From JACKFE01 sp050248735 (GTDB lineage Bacteria > Nitrospirota > Nitrospiria > Nitrospirales > UBA8639): 64,000 bases of DNA. The notes below the pieces were generated by a model that was not told the origin of the DNA, made no database searches, and saw only the letters and a program-made list of their open reading frames with translations. The DNA is taken from positions 248,001-312,000 of the forward strand of contig JBFWRU010000001.1 of assembly GCA_050248735.1 (NCBI GenBank), written 5' to 3'. Shown in pieces: positions 52,623 through 61,662 of this stretch; within the stretch, counting starts at the first letter, position 1, and each line of letters starts with the position of its first letter. Both the position numbers and the translations under genes were made by a program.

Positions 52623-54016
52623 AACGCCATTCCGAGTTTTTTAAAAACCTTCTCTTTCTCTCAGATCTCATTTTGATCAGTGCCTGTTGGGTCGCGGCAT
52701 ATTTCATTCGCTTTTCCTGGTCGGTGTTCCCCGTGACCAAGGGAATCCCCCCCATCGAACCCTATCTGGCCCTTCTTGTTCCCATCATTCTGGTCTGGGG
52801 CATCTGTTTTTACTCCATGAATTTGTATCGCCCACGGAGAATGGGGTCTCACCTTGCTGAATTTGTGGATTTGGCGAAAGCCAACACGCTGTGTATTTTA
52901 ATTCTTGTGGCTCTCACCTTCTTTCTGCAAACCTTTGAATTCTCTCGATTGGTCATTCTCTATTTTTGGCTGTTGAATTTGGTGGTATTAGGATTTTCTC
53001 GAATGGCGTTCCGGGAAATCCTGAGGTTGCTGCGTCGGTTGGGGTATAACCAACGTCATGTGGTGGTCATTGGCGCGGGCACGTTGGGGCAGCGAGTGGT
53101 TCAAATGCTTCAGGCTCATCCAGAATTGGGAATGAAGGTACGAGGGTATTTGTCCAGAAATGAATCCAAAGTTGGGCAAATCCTTCAGGAGGTTCCAGTC
53201 ATCGGCACGTTTCAACAGGCTGAGGATGTACTCAATCGACAGATTGATGTGGTGTTCTTATGCTTGCCACCTGACATTGAGAACGAAGCGGAGCGTCTCA
53301 TGAAAATTCTGTCCGGGACTACCGCTGAGGTCAAGATTATTCCATCCATCTATGAATTTATTACGCTTCGCGCCGAAGCGGAAATTTTCAGTGGTCTTCC
53401 TATCATTACCCTTCAAGGATCGCCGTTGTATGGGTGGAATGTTTTTTTGAAACGGTGGTTTGACGTGGCAGGAGCCATGATGGCGTTAGGGTTGACATTT
53501 CCGCTGATGGTCATCATCGGCCTTCTGATTAAAATCACGTCTCCAGGGCCAGCGTTGTATCGTCAGAAGCGCGTTGGCCTGGATGGGAGTTCGTTTGACA
53601 TCATTAAATTTCGTACAATGGAACTGAACGCGGAGTCAGAAACCGGGCCCGTCTGGACCCAGTCGGGAGATGCTAGGCGCACGGCAGTCGGCAAGATACT
53701 CAGGCAGACCAGCTTGGATGAATTGCCGCAATTTTGGAACGTACTCAAGGGGGAAATGAGTATCGTGGGCCCTCGTCCTGAGCGACCTGAATTTATTCAG
53801 AAATTCCGTGAACAATTTCCCCAATATAACCTTCGGCATAAAATGAAGGCGGGAATTACAGGGTGGGCCCAGGTCAATGGATTGCGGGGTAATACGTCAT
53901 GGGAAAAAAGACTTGCTTTGGACATTTATTATATTGAACATTGGTCGCTCTGGTTTGATTTGAAAATTATGATCATGACCATTTGGCGAGGGTTTATTCA
54001 CCGCGAAGCCTATTAG
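52616..54016 (+). CDS. Undecaprenyl-phosphate sugar phosphotransferase (WcaJ/WbaP type)
   Basis: A 466-residue polyprenyl-phosphate hexose-1-phosphate transferase. Four or so membrane helices occupy the first 125 residues, then a CoA-binding-like Rossmann domain (HVVVIGAGTLGQRVV near 148), a re-entrant helix near 290 (FDVAGAMMALGLTFPLMV) and the catalytic domain with KRVGLDGSSFDIIKFRTM, TSLDELPQFWNVLKGEMS and VGPRPERPEF. This class attaches the first sugar phosphate to the lipid carrier at the inner face of the membrane. It ends the glycan operon. A weak hairpin (54031-54056, ATTTCCC/GGGGAAT) follows. Confidence 0.92.
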   Translation: MLKRHSEFFKNLLFLSDLILISACWVAAYFIRFSWSVFPVTKGIPPIEPYLALLVPIILVWGICFYSMNLYRPRRMGSHLAEFVDLAKANTLCILILVALTFFLQTFEFSRLVILYFWLLNLVVLGFSRMAFREILRLLRRLGYNQRHVVVIGAGTLGQRVVQMLQAHPELGMKVRGYLSRNESKVGQILQEVPVIGTFQQAEDVLNRQIDVVFLCLPPDIENEAERLMKILSGTTAEVKIIPSIYEFITLRAEAEIFSGLPIITLQGSPLYGWNVFLKRWFDVAGAMMALGLTFPLMVIIGLLIKITSPGPALYRQKRVGLDGSSFDIIKFRTMELNAESETGPVWTQSGDARRTAVGKILRQTSLDELPQFWNVLKGEMSIVGPRPERPEFIQKFREQFPQYNLRHKMKAGITGWAQVNGLRGNTSWEKRLALDIYYIEHWSLWFDLKIMIMTIWRGFIHREAY

Positions 54017-54124
54017 AGTTGAGAAAAGACGATTTCCCATGGTGAATAAGGGGAATGAGGACATGGTTTTTTAATCTGGAGTTTATTTCACTTTGGTGCG
54101 CGGCGGAGCGTCGTTGGAGAGAAA

Positions 54125-54231
54125 GAGGAGGCTGACGAAACTTTCTTATCCCTTGCCGCTAGCGTCTAATCCTAAACTTTCAGTCCCACCAATTTAGTGG
54201 GGCTAGGACAATCAATAAAGTTTCTCCTCCT
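54125..54231 (+). ncRNA. Candidate structured leader or regulatory element upstream of the LuxR-type gene
   Basis: GAAACTTT (54137-54144) is exactly complementary to AAAGTTTC (54217-54224), with GGAGG (54127-54131) and CCTCC (54226-54230) extending the helix. Inside lie CGCTAGCG (54157-54164, self-complementary), TCCT (54170-54173) pairing with AGGA (54205-54208), and AGTCCCAC (54182-54189) pairing with GTGGGGCT (54197-54204, one G-T pair). A second copy of AAACTTT (54174-54180) could compete for AAAGTTT. The rest of the 430-base gap contains no recognised gene. Transcription and strand are unproven. Confidence 0.35.
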
Positions 54232-54446
54232 TGTCTCTAGGAAAAGAAGTTCAAAATTCTTCCGGATGCGGTGGTTTGTACCGATCATAGTTTTTCAAGG
54301 TTTCAAGTGATCTGAACAGGATTTCCTGGATCCATCACTGAATTGGACCCAGTCCTTTTTCTGAATAGAAGAGAAAAAGGTAGCTTCAGGCAAATTGACC
54401 GACAAATAGTTCTAAGCGTGTAGGCGTCCTTAAGGAGAATCGTGCG

Positions 54447-55073
54447 GTGAAGGGTGCGGTCCTTTCCCCCGAGGAATTCCGGGCGGAATTCATCCATTCC
54501 CTTGGCTGGAATTGGCTGGTCCAATTCCTGCCTCACAAAATTTTCCTCTGGGATAAATCGGGAACGTATCTCGCCTGTGAATTTCCCAATCCTCTTCCTC
54601 ATCATTGTTTTGAAGGTCCACGGTTGGTTGGCAACACAATCGAACACATGCTGCCGACCAATGAGAGTGTGACCGTCCTCTCCGCTATTCAAAAAGCATT
54701 AGAGACTCGTCATCCCACGGTCGTTCGGATAACCTTAGCCACTCCTTCCGGTGGTATACAATCTCTCATCCGCATCTTTCCCATGGAGGACTATGCGGTC
54801 GGATGGGTGAACGATTTTCCCCTCAAAAGCCTCAAAACCCACGGGCCTAAAGAGATGAGCGGACAACTACCTTCAGAGTTTTCCCTTTTCACCCTCAGGG
54901 AACATCAAATCCTAAAATGGATAGTAGCCAGCAAGGCGAATGAGGAAATTGCCAACTTGTTGAAAGTTTCCGAACGGACGGTGAAATTCCATGTGAGTAA
55001 CCTGTTAGAAAAACTCCAAGTTTCCTCCCGAACTCATCTCAAAGTCCTCGCCACTCTTCTACTTGATCCCTAG
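54447..55073 (+). CDS. LuxR-type transcriptional regulator
   Basis: A 208-residue regulator. The C-terminal LuxR/GerE helix-turn-helix (residues about 148-205) reads FTLREHQILKWIVASKANEE, then IANLLKVSERTVKFHVSNLL and KLQVSSRTHLKVLATLL. The first 130 residues look like a PAS-type sensor fold (FLPHKIFLWDKSGTYLACEF near residue 28) and not a phosphoreceiver, so it may sense a small ligand. It starts at GTG 54447 with AAGGAG 9 bases ahead. It lies between the glycan operon and the RHS toxin gene and could control either. Confidence 0.85.
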   Translation: MKGAVLSPEEFRAEFIHSLGWNWLVQFLPHKIFLWDKSGTYLACEFPNPLPHHCFEGPRLVGNTIEHMLPTNESVTVLSAIQKALETRHPTVVRITLATPSGGIQSLIRIFPMEDYAVGWVNDFPLKSLKTHGPKEMSGQLPSEFSLFTLREHQILKWIVASKANEEIANLLKVSERTVKFHVSNLLEKLQVSSRTHLKVLATLLLDP

Positions 55074-55175
55074 CCTGAATCGTCTGTGCTTTGATCCCGG
55101 TCCTTTTCCCAATCCACCTGTTTGGGATGCGGCCCCAAATGGTCGAATGCCGAAAGGTGTGATGACGGATGATTT

Positions 55176-55334
55176 TTAAGGGGAAGAGTTGGGTTCTCCT
55201 TCCAGGGAAAGCAAGAGTGCCTGCATGGTCTCGGCCACCTCATCCATAGAAAGCAAGGAGCAAACGCCATGAAAAATATTTTTGAAACACCTGTACTCGG
55301 ACAGGTCCCCATGACTCAAAAAGGTGATATACAA
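55176..55334 (-). CDS. Possible small protein or C-terminal gene remnant
   Basis: A 52-residue frame from a TTG, reading YITFLSHGDLSEYRCFKNIF and later SMDEVAETMQALLLSLEGE, with natural-looking composition. No good ribosome-binding site is seen, and an in-frame stop lies eight codons upstream of the TTG, so it may be the remains of a longer gene. It overlaps the small + frame at 55269; at most one of the two is likely real. Confidence 0.25.
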   Translation of the reverse strand: MYITFLSHGDLSEYRCFKNIFHGVCSLLSMDEVAETMQALLLSLEGEPNSSP

Positions 55335-55382
55335 CCCAAGAAAACATTGGGCATGTTAGCGCAACAAATTGATTCCTCTTAA
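55269..55382 (+). CDS. Possible 37-residue small protein ahead of the RHS gene
   Basis: An ATG with AAGGAG 8 bases upstream opens a 37-codon frame (MKNIFETPVLGQVPMTQK, then a polar tail) ending at TAA 50 bases before the RHS gene. The strong ribosome-binding site is the main support. No family is recognised. A frame on the other strand covers part of it. Confidence 0.35.
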   Translation: MKNIFETPVLGQVPMTQKGDIQPKKTLGMLAQQIDSS

Positions 55383-55432
55383 AACGCATTCAATAAGCTA
55401 CGTGACAGTGTTCTGAACAAAGGAGCTTCCGC

Positions 55433-58400
55433 ATGATCTCCCAATCCCCCTCTCCCTGTGCGGCCTTGATCGGAATCGTTGGTGTGTGTGTTGCCCTAGG
55501 AATTGGAACCAGTCTTCCGGCTTGGTCGGCACAGATCGACAAAGAATCGCCGGTTGGGGCAGTCGGCGGGGCGGTCCATGCCGATCCCTTCACCGGTACG
55601 GCCACGACAAGTATACCCATCGAGGTGCCGCCGGGACGCGGAGGCGTCCAGCCTGCTTTGAACTTGGTCTATAACTCGACCAATGGAAACGACTGGGTGG
55701 GACAGGGGTGGAAGCTGGAAAAAGGCGTCATCGAGCGACAGATCCGATTCGGGGTGAATTACAGCGGGGATGAGTACGTCTTTCGGCTCTCCGGCATCAA
55801 TGTCGAATTAGTCAATGTAGGGTCAGGAGAATACCGGGCAGAAGTGGAAGGGGGCTTTACGCGGATCAAAAAACTCACCGCTGCCGACGGCAAACCCTAT
55901 TTTGAGGCTACCGATAAATCGGGAACCAAATTTACATTTGGGAAGGTGGCAGGCACCCGTGTGGCCGACCCGGCCAACGCCAATAATATCTTCCGATGGT
56001 GTCTGGAGCGCGTCGAAGACACGCATGGCAATTACATGACCCTGAGTTATACGGGGGATCAAGGGCAAGGATATCTCTCTCAAATCGATTACACGGGTAA
56101 CGGAGCCATCGCACCCACGAATACCATCAAGTTTTATCTCGAAACCCGCACCGATGCTCCCGCGATGTACGTGCCGAACTTTTTGATGAAAACGGCGAAA
56201 AGGCTCAAAACTATTGAGGTCAAAGCCAACGGAACCAAGATCCGTGCGTATAAATTGTCGTATTCCACCTCTGGAACCGCCTCTCCCTCTCGGCTCACTG
56301 GTGTGCAGCAATATGGCAAGGACGTCACCATTGATGGCACGGGTACGATTACAGGAGGGACGGCACTGCCAACAAGCTCTTATGGTTATACAACTATCCC
56401 AAATGATTTCCAAATATGGTCCTGGAACTCCGGAGTATTTCAGGGAAACTATGAAATGATCCCTGGTGACTTTAATGGGGATGGAAAAACTGATGTCTAT
56501 CTTCATGCAAGAGATTCGACTTCCCTTCCGGATTATATGGGCTTATCCACGGGATCGGGATTTACCTCGTGGACCTGGTCATCGGGAGGCGTTTGGAATA
56601 ATTATGAGGTACATCCTGGTGATTTTAATGGAGATGGAAAAACCGACATTTATTTACATGCTCGGCCCGGAGTTGGTGGAGTGTTCGACTATATGGGATT
56701 GTCGACGGGAACAGGTTTTTCGCTATGGACATGGAACTCTGGCGGAAATTGGAATTTGTACCACGTGGTCACCGGCGACTTTAATGGAGACGGAAAAGCC
56801 GACTTATACCTCCATGAACGTCCAGGGACCAATGTGGGAGAACGAATGGGCCTTTCGAATGGGACCGGGTTTTCACTCTGGACATGGTCCTGGTCAACCG
56901 GATGGGGGGGGTATTCGGTGATCCCGGCAGATTTCAACGGTGATGGAAAAACAGACATCTATCTTCACGGGAATCCGGGAACGGGAAATTTTGATTATAT
57001 GGGGCTTTCTACGGGAACGGGCTTTAATTCCAACCCATGGACGTGGACATCTACAGGAAATTGGACCACCTATGAAGCCTTACACGCTGACTACAATGGT
57101 GACGGCAAAGCCGATCTTTATTTGCATGTACAGCCAGGAAACACCAGTGGTATGGATTATATGGGGTTATCAACGGGAAACGGATTTTTAGGCTCTTCAA
57201 CTAGCACTCCCTGGACTTGGTCATCCGGAGGAAATTGGGAGGGATACGATGTCGAAATAGGAGATTTTAATGGTGACGGAAAAATAGATCTTTACCTGCA
57301 TGGCCGCCCCAATACTACAGTGGGAGAACAAATAGGGTATTCGACCGGAGATGGATTTTCACTCGGGGTTTGGTCTTGGGGGGCAGGTTGGGCGGGTGGG
57401 CTAATCGTACCTGGAGATTACAATGGAGATGGGAAGGCAGATATTTATTTTCATGCCGGCCCACTCATGACAAGCTTTAACGATTATCTGGGATTGGGTA
57501 ATGGCAATGGAGTGCCACATCTTCTCCAGACTGTGAATAATGGGGTGGGCGGGACGGCCACGATAAACTATGTTCCTTCAACACTTTATACGAATACCCA
57601 ATTACCCTACCCGATACAGACCGTTAATTTTACAAAAACAAACGATGGGAATGGTCACGAGGCAGTCACGTATTATGATTATAATGGTGGATTCCATCAC
57701 ATTGGTGAGCGTGATTTTCGGGGATTCAACTTTGTCAAAGTCACGGGCCAGGCTGGTGCCAACGGAGAGAAGACCATCACCGAAACCTGGTTCCACCAGG
57801 GCAATGATACGGCCGTGGATGTCAACAATCCCAATGTCGCCAACGGGTATCTGAAAGGCTCCCCCTATCGCTCCAAAGTGAAGGACGGGGCCGGCAATCT
57901 GTATTCCGAATCGACTACGACGTATCAGGCCGACGACAACGGCTTGGCGCCCTTCTTTACGCCACCCTCTTCAGTGGTGAATACCACCTGCGACGGCACG
58001 AGCTGCGGCAAACAAACCCGCACCGATTTCACCTACGATAGTTATGGCAACGTCACGCGTGAGGATCAATATGGCGATACCGGCACCTCCACCGATGACC
58101 GCACGGTAACCCGCACCTATTCACCCAACACCACCGCCTGGATTCTGGGGCTCCCAGCCACCGAAAAGATCTATCAAGGTTTAGGAACGTCGGTGCAAGT
58201 GGCGGGAACCGATTTTTATTATGACGGTACGACCAGTTGTGGTACCGCGTCCACGAACCAACAACCCACCAAAGGCGATCTCACACGTGTGGTCAAATGG
58301 CTCTCGGGCGGCACCAGCCCGGAAACCCGCATGGCCTACGATGCCTATGGGAATGTGACCTGCACCCGCGACCCCAGAGGCAACACCTCCACAGTCACCT

Positions 58401-61400
58401 ATGACAGCAGCAAAACCTTTGCCCTGTCGACCACGAATGCTTTGGGGCATGTCATCTCGACCAGTTACTACGGCGTGAACGGCGTGGCCATGACCACGGG
58501 TCTCTATGGCCAGGTCAAAACCGTGACCGACCCCAACGGGGCGGTCTCCACCTCGGAATACGATGTCTTTGGGCGGAACACCAAAGTCACCCAACCCAAC
58601 GGCGCCTGGACCACCACGGCCTACAACAGCTTCGGGACGGTGGGCACGCAGCATATCTACTCCACCTCCTCCCTCAGTCTGTCCACCTGGACCTATTTTG
58701 ACGGTTTGCACCGCACGATTAAAACGCGCAGTACCGGGCCCGACTCCAAAATTGCGGTGGCTCAGGTCCAATATGACAACCGCGGGGCCGTCACCCAGCA
58801 AAGCCTGCCGGTGTTCGAACCGGCCACGCCCACCCAATGGACCAGCTTTCTTTACGATGCAGTTGGCCGCACCATTCGCGCCACCAACCCCGATGCCTCC
58901 CGCGGCCTCTCATGCGTAGACGACTGGGTCACCGTAAGTATTGACGCCAACAATCACCGGAGCCGCACGGTGCGAGATGCCTACGGCCGGGTGCTCACAG
59001 TGCAGGAATATACCGGCACCTATACCACCTGCGACACCAGCGTCGGCTCACCCTATGCCACCACGACCTATACCTACGACGTGTTGGGCAACCTCAAAAC
59101 TGTGACCGATGCTAAGGGCAACATCAGCACCATGACCTATGACACCCTTTCCCGCAAAACGGCCATGCACGATCCCGACATGGGCAACTGGAGTTATCTC
59201 TATGATGCGGCCGGCAACCTGACCCGGCAGACCGATGCCAAAAATCAGAATATTTACTTTCAATACGATGCCCTCAACCGCCGCCAGCAAAAAGATTATG
59301 GCAGCCAAAAGACCTTGGGACTGGGCGACGTCAACTATGTCTACGACGGCACTACTGATTTTCGCAAAGGGCGCCTGCAAAAAGTCCTGGATGGCGCCGG
59401 GATCACCACGTTTTATTACAACAACATGGGAGAGGTAATTCGCACCGATAAGGCCGTGAGCGGCGTCACCTATACCACGCAAACCACCTATGACGGCCTG
59501 GGCCGGGTGCTGAACCTGACCTATCCCGATCTGAGCGTCATTACCCACACCTACAACGGCCCGCAACTCTGGCAGGTGAAGGAAGGGGCGACGATCTACG
59601 CCGCCTATACCGGGTTTAATGCCCAAGGCCAACCCAGCACTCTTACGTTGGGCAACGGTGCCGCCACTACCTATACCTACGACCCCAATAACTACCGCCT
59701 GAAGACCTTAAAGACGGTCAAAGGGGCGATAACCCTCCAGGATTTGACCTACACGTTCGATACCGGGGGCAACGTGACGACCCTGGTCGATCCCGTGCCC
59801 GGTCATGGTAATCAAACCTTTGTCTACGATGGCTTGGATCGCCTCACCTCGGCTACGGGTCCCTATGGCACGGTGACCAATACGTATGACCAGATCGGCA
59901 ACATGCTCACTAATTCTCGCCTGTCTCCCAGTACCTATACCTATCCCGCCAGCGGGAGCAGCAGCGTGCGTCCCCATGCCGTGAGCACGGCGGGAGGGAA
60001 TACCTACACCTACGATGCCAACGGCAACATGACCGGCGGCGCGGGGCGGACCATTACCTATGACTACGAAAACCGTCCCGTCAGTGTGACCAAAAGCGGC
60101 ACGACCACGACCTTTGTGTATGACGGGGATGGCGGACGAGTGAAAAAAATCGTGGGCACCACGACCACCACCTATATCGGCAAGCTCTATGTCTGTGTGG
60201 GCACCTCCTGCGCCAAGATGATCTTTAGCGGCGGACAGCGGATCGCCATCAAACAGGTGAGCAGTGGCTCCACCAGCTATTTTCATCCCGATCATTTGGG
60301 GTCGACCAGTGTGCTCACCAACAGCAGCGGGGTGAAGGAGCAAGACCTGGTCTACTATCCCTATGGGGAAACCTTCACCAACACCGGCACGGCTAACGTG
60401 GCCTACAAGTACACCGGCAAGGAGTTGGACGACAGCACCGGCCTCTACTTCTACGAAGCCCGATACTATGATGCGGTCCTTGGCCGGTTTATCTCCGCCG
60501 ACACCATTGTTCCGAATCCCGGCAACCCGCAGGATTTCAATCGGTACACCTACGCCAATAACAATCCGATTATCTTCAATGATCCCTCTGGTCATTTCTC
60601 CCTGAAAAAAACTTGGAAAAAAGTCAAAAACTCCGTCAAAAAACTAAACGTTGCGAAAGTTGCCTTTAAGTATGCGACATGGGGCATGGCGTTCCCAGTT
60701 ATGGATGCCATTTTAAAAACAAGCCCATATGTGCAAATGGGAGTTGGCGTGGTTGTCAGTATTTATGCAGGTCCCGTAGGCTCTGCTTGGTATTCCGCCT
60801 ACACGACTCAACTGAACGGAGGGAAAATTAATGATATGGCCAAGGCTGGAGGCATCTCATTTGGAACGTCATATGCCTTCCAAGGAGTGGATTCTCTGGC
60901 TGGTGGAAATCACCTCCTGGCCATTGGAGGCCATGGTCTTGTTGGTGGAACGTCAGCCAAACTGCAAGGGGGAAGCTTTAAATATGGGTTTGCAACTGCA
61001 GCTGGCGCCCGAACACTCATGGCAGGTTGGGACCTTGCTAAAGAATGGACCAACTCACATACTCCAGCAGCAAATACAACCAACTGTGGAATGGGCCCTT
61101 GCACAGATGGGACTAAAGGCATACTTGGTGAAAAATTGGCAAAGGGCAATAGTATACTAGAATGGTTCGCAAATGCTGGTCAGGCAGGAGAATATAGCCT
61201 GAGTTCGAACGGTCAAATAATACGGGGTGACCATTATTATAATGGATTACCTGGAATTGACTCCTTAGTTCAGGCAACGTCCAAAGTTCATGATTGGTTT
61301 ATTGGCGGGGCTCTTGGTCGTTACACTGCGAATGGTTTATACATCCCTTTTGGCAACGTCGGAGCAGAAGCTGCATTTAACGTTGTTGGAAATTTTGGTA

Positions 61401-61486
61401 CAATGATTCCCGCAGCGGCTTATACTGCTGCAGCTTTCACAAGTGGTACGCAAAGTGTAGTTGATGTCTCGCGAAGAATTAAATAA
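55433..61486 (+). CDS. Secreted SpvB/FG-GAP/RHS-repeat polymorphic-toxin-like protein
   Basis: A 2017-residue protein. Signal peptide at residues 1-33 (LIGIVGVCVALGIGTSLPAWSA). An SpvB-like N-terminal domain follows, with SIPIEVPPGRGGVQPALNL near 62 and WVGQGWKLEKGVIERQI near 83. Seven FG-GAP repeats with DFNGDGKTD-type calcium loops span about 345-680. Many RHS/YD repeats fill about 700-1620 (for example TYTYDANGNMTGG). The RHS core HLGSTSVLTNSSG ... YYPYGE and YTGKELDDSTGLYFYEARYY near 1620-1680 ends at FNDPSGHFS near 1722. The last 295 residues are a tip richer in A+T, beginning LKKTWKKVKNSVKK, with no recognised toxin motif. AAAGGAG precedes the ATG. RHS shells enclose a C-terminal toxin; here that role is inferred. 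Confidence 0.88.
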   Translation: MISQSPSPCAALIGIVGVCVALGIGTSLPAWSAQIDKESPVGAVGGAVHADPFTGTATTSIPIEVPPGRGGVQPALNLVYNSTNGNDWVGQGWKLEKGVIERQIRFGVNYSGDEYVFRLSGINVELVNVGSGEYRAEVEGGFTRIKKLTAADGKPYFEATDKSGTKFTFGKVAGTRVADPANANNIFRWCLERVEDTHGNYMTLSYTGDQGQGYLSQIDYTGNGAIAPTNTIKFYLETRTDAPAMYVPNFLMKTAKRLKTIEVKANGTKIRAYKLSYSTSGTASPSRLTGVQQYGKDVTIDGTGTITGGTALPTSSYGYTTIPNDFQIWSWNSGVFQGNYEMIPGDFNGDGKTDVYLHARDSTSLPDYMGLSTGSGFTSWTWSSGGVWNNYEVHPGDFNGDGKTDIYLHARPGVGGVFDYMGLSTGTGFSLWTWNSGGNWNLYHVVTGDFNGDGKADLYLHERPGTNVGERMGLSNGTGFSLWTWSWSTGWGGYSVIPADFNGDGKTDIYLHGNPGTGNFDYMGLSTGTGFNSNPWTWTSTGNWTTYEALHADYNGDGKADLYLHVQPGNTSGMDYMGLSTGNGFLGSSTSTPWTWSSGGNWEGYDVEIGDFNGDGKIDLYLHGRPNTTVGEQIGYSTGDGFSLGVWSWGAGWAGGLIVPGDYNGDGKADIYFHAGPLMTSFNDYLGLGNGNGVPHLLQTVNNGVGGTATINYVPSTLYTNTQLPYPIQTVNFTKTNDGNGHEAVTYYDYNGGFHHIGERDFRGFNFVKVTGQAGANGEKTITETWFHQGNDTAVDVNNPNVANGYLKGSPYRSKVKDGAGNLYSESTTTYQADDNGLAPFFTPPSSVVNTTCDGTSCGKQTRTDFTYDSYGNVTREDQYGDTGTSTDDRTVTRTYSPNTTAWILGLPATEKIYQGLGTSVQVAGTDFYYDGTTSCGTASTNQQPTKGDLTRVVKWLSGGTSPETRMAYDAYGNVTCTRDPRGNTSTVTYDSSKTFALSTTNALGHVISTSYYGVNGVAMTTGLYGQVKTVTDPNGAVSTSEYDVFGRNTKVTQPNGAWTTTAYNSFGTVGTQHIYSTSSLSLSTWTYFDGLHRTIKTRSTGPDSKIAVAQVQYDNRGAVTQQSLPVFEPATPTQWTSFLYDAVGRTIRATNPDASRGLSCVDDWVTVSIDANNHRSRTVRDAYGRVLTVQEYTGTYTTCDTSVGSPYATTTYTYDVLGNLKTVTDAKGNISTMTYDTLSRKTAMHDPDMGNWSYLYDAAGNLTRQTDAKNQNIYFQYDALNRRQQKDYGSQKTLGLGDVNYVYDGTTDFRKGRLQKVLDGAGITTFYYNNMGEVIRTDKAVSGVTYTTQTTYDGLGRVLNLTYPDLSVITHTYNGPQLWQVKEGATIYAAYTGFNAQGQPSTLTLGNGAATTYTYDPNNYRLKTLKTVKGAITLQDLTYTFDTGGNVTTLVDPVPGHGNQTFVYDGLDRLTSATGPYGTVTNTYDQIGNMLTNSRLSPSTYTYPASGSSSVRPHAVSTAGGNTYTYDANGNMTGGAGRTITYDYENRPVSVTKSGTTTTFVYDGDGGRVKKIVGTTTTTYIGKLYVCVGTSCAKMIFSGGQRIAIKQVSSGSTSYFHPDHLGSTSVLTNSSGVKEQDLVYYPYGETFTNTGTANVAYKYTGKELDDSTGLYFYEARYYDAVLGRFISADTIVPNPGNPQDFNRYTYANNNPIIFNDPSGHFSLKKTWKKVKNSVKKLNVAKVAFKYATWGMAFPVMDAILKTSPYVQMGVGVVVSIYAGPVGSAWYSAYTTQLNGGKINDMAKAGGISFGTSYAFQGVDSLAGGNHLLAIGGHGLVGGTSAKLQGGSFKYGFATAAGARTLMAGWDLAKEWTNSHTPAANTTNCGMGPCTDGTKGILGEKLAKGNSILEWFANAGQAGEYSLSSNGQIIRGDHYYNGLPGIDSLVQATSKVHDWFIGGALGRYTANGLYIPFGNVGAEAAFNVVGNFGTMIPAAAYTAAAFTSGTQSVVDVSRRIK
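56467..57461 (+). repeat. Seven FG-GAP/EF-hand-like calcium-loop repeats inside the RHS protein
   Basis: DNA units of roughly 150-175 bases encode D(F/Y)NGDGK(T/A/I)D followed by a Y/L-H segment, starting near 56467, 56627, 56786, 56935, 57091, 57265 and 57417. Between loops lies a Trp-rich strand (SLWTWNSGGNWNLY type). They are coding repeats of a beta-propeller, not a CRISPR or transposon. Confidence 0.85.
60399..60602 (+). repeat. RHS core-end copy A (paired with 62927-63130)
   Basis: The stretch coding YKYTGKELDDSTGLYFYEAR and the following segment to the DPSGH motif is repeated at 62927-63130. The first 65 bases differ at only three third-codon-type positions; similarity falls in the later half. 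It marks the place where RHS tips are exchanged. Confidence 0.8.
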
Positions 61487-61507
61487 GAATTAACGAAATA
61501 TCCGTTT

Positions 61508-61548
61508 AAAAAACCCTCTGTGAGTTTACTCCCGCAGCGGGTTTTTTT
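61508..61548 (+). terminator. Rho-independent terminator after the RHS gene
   Basis: AAAAAACCC (61508-61516) pairs with GGGTTTTTT (61539-61547); inner CTG/CAG and GAGT/ACTC steps extend the helix around a TT loop, and CCCG/CGGG (61531-61541) is an alternative short stem. Seven T follow. It lies 22 bases after the stop codon. Confidence 0.82.
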
Positions 61549-61662
61549 ATCCAAATATTCACTCTTGCAGGCTTCGACCGTCAGAAAAACGATCAGGTTA
61601 TAGAATTCTGTTTTTTTATCAATTCAACGTTATACTAAAAAAATATTGTTGTCCTTTGATTT

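Noticed and set aside
56467..57461. Regular repeats that could suggest a CRISPR or satellite array
   Set aside because: Unit length is about 150-175 bases, the repeats are imperfect and in frame, and they encode FG-GAP calcium loops.
58181..60595. Long open frames on the minus strand inside the RHS gene (up to 295 codons)
   Set aside because: They mirror the repeated Thr/Tyr/Asp/Gly codons of the RHS repeats, have Gly/Val/Ile/Ala-biased composition and no start signals.
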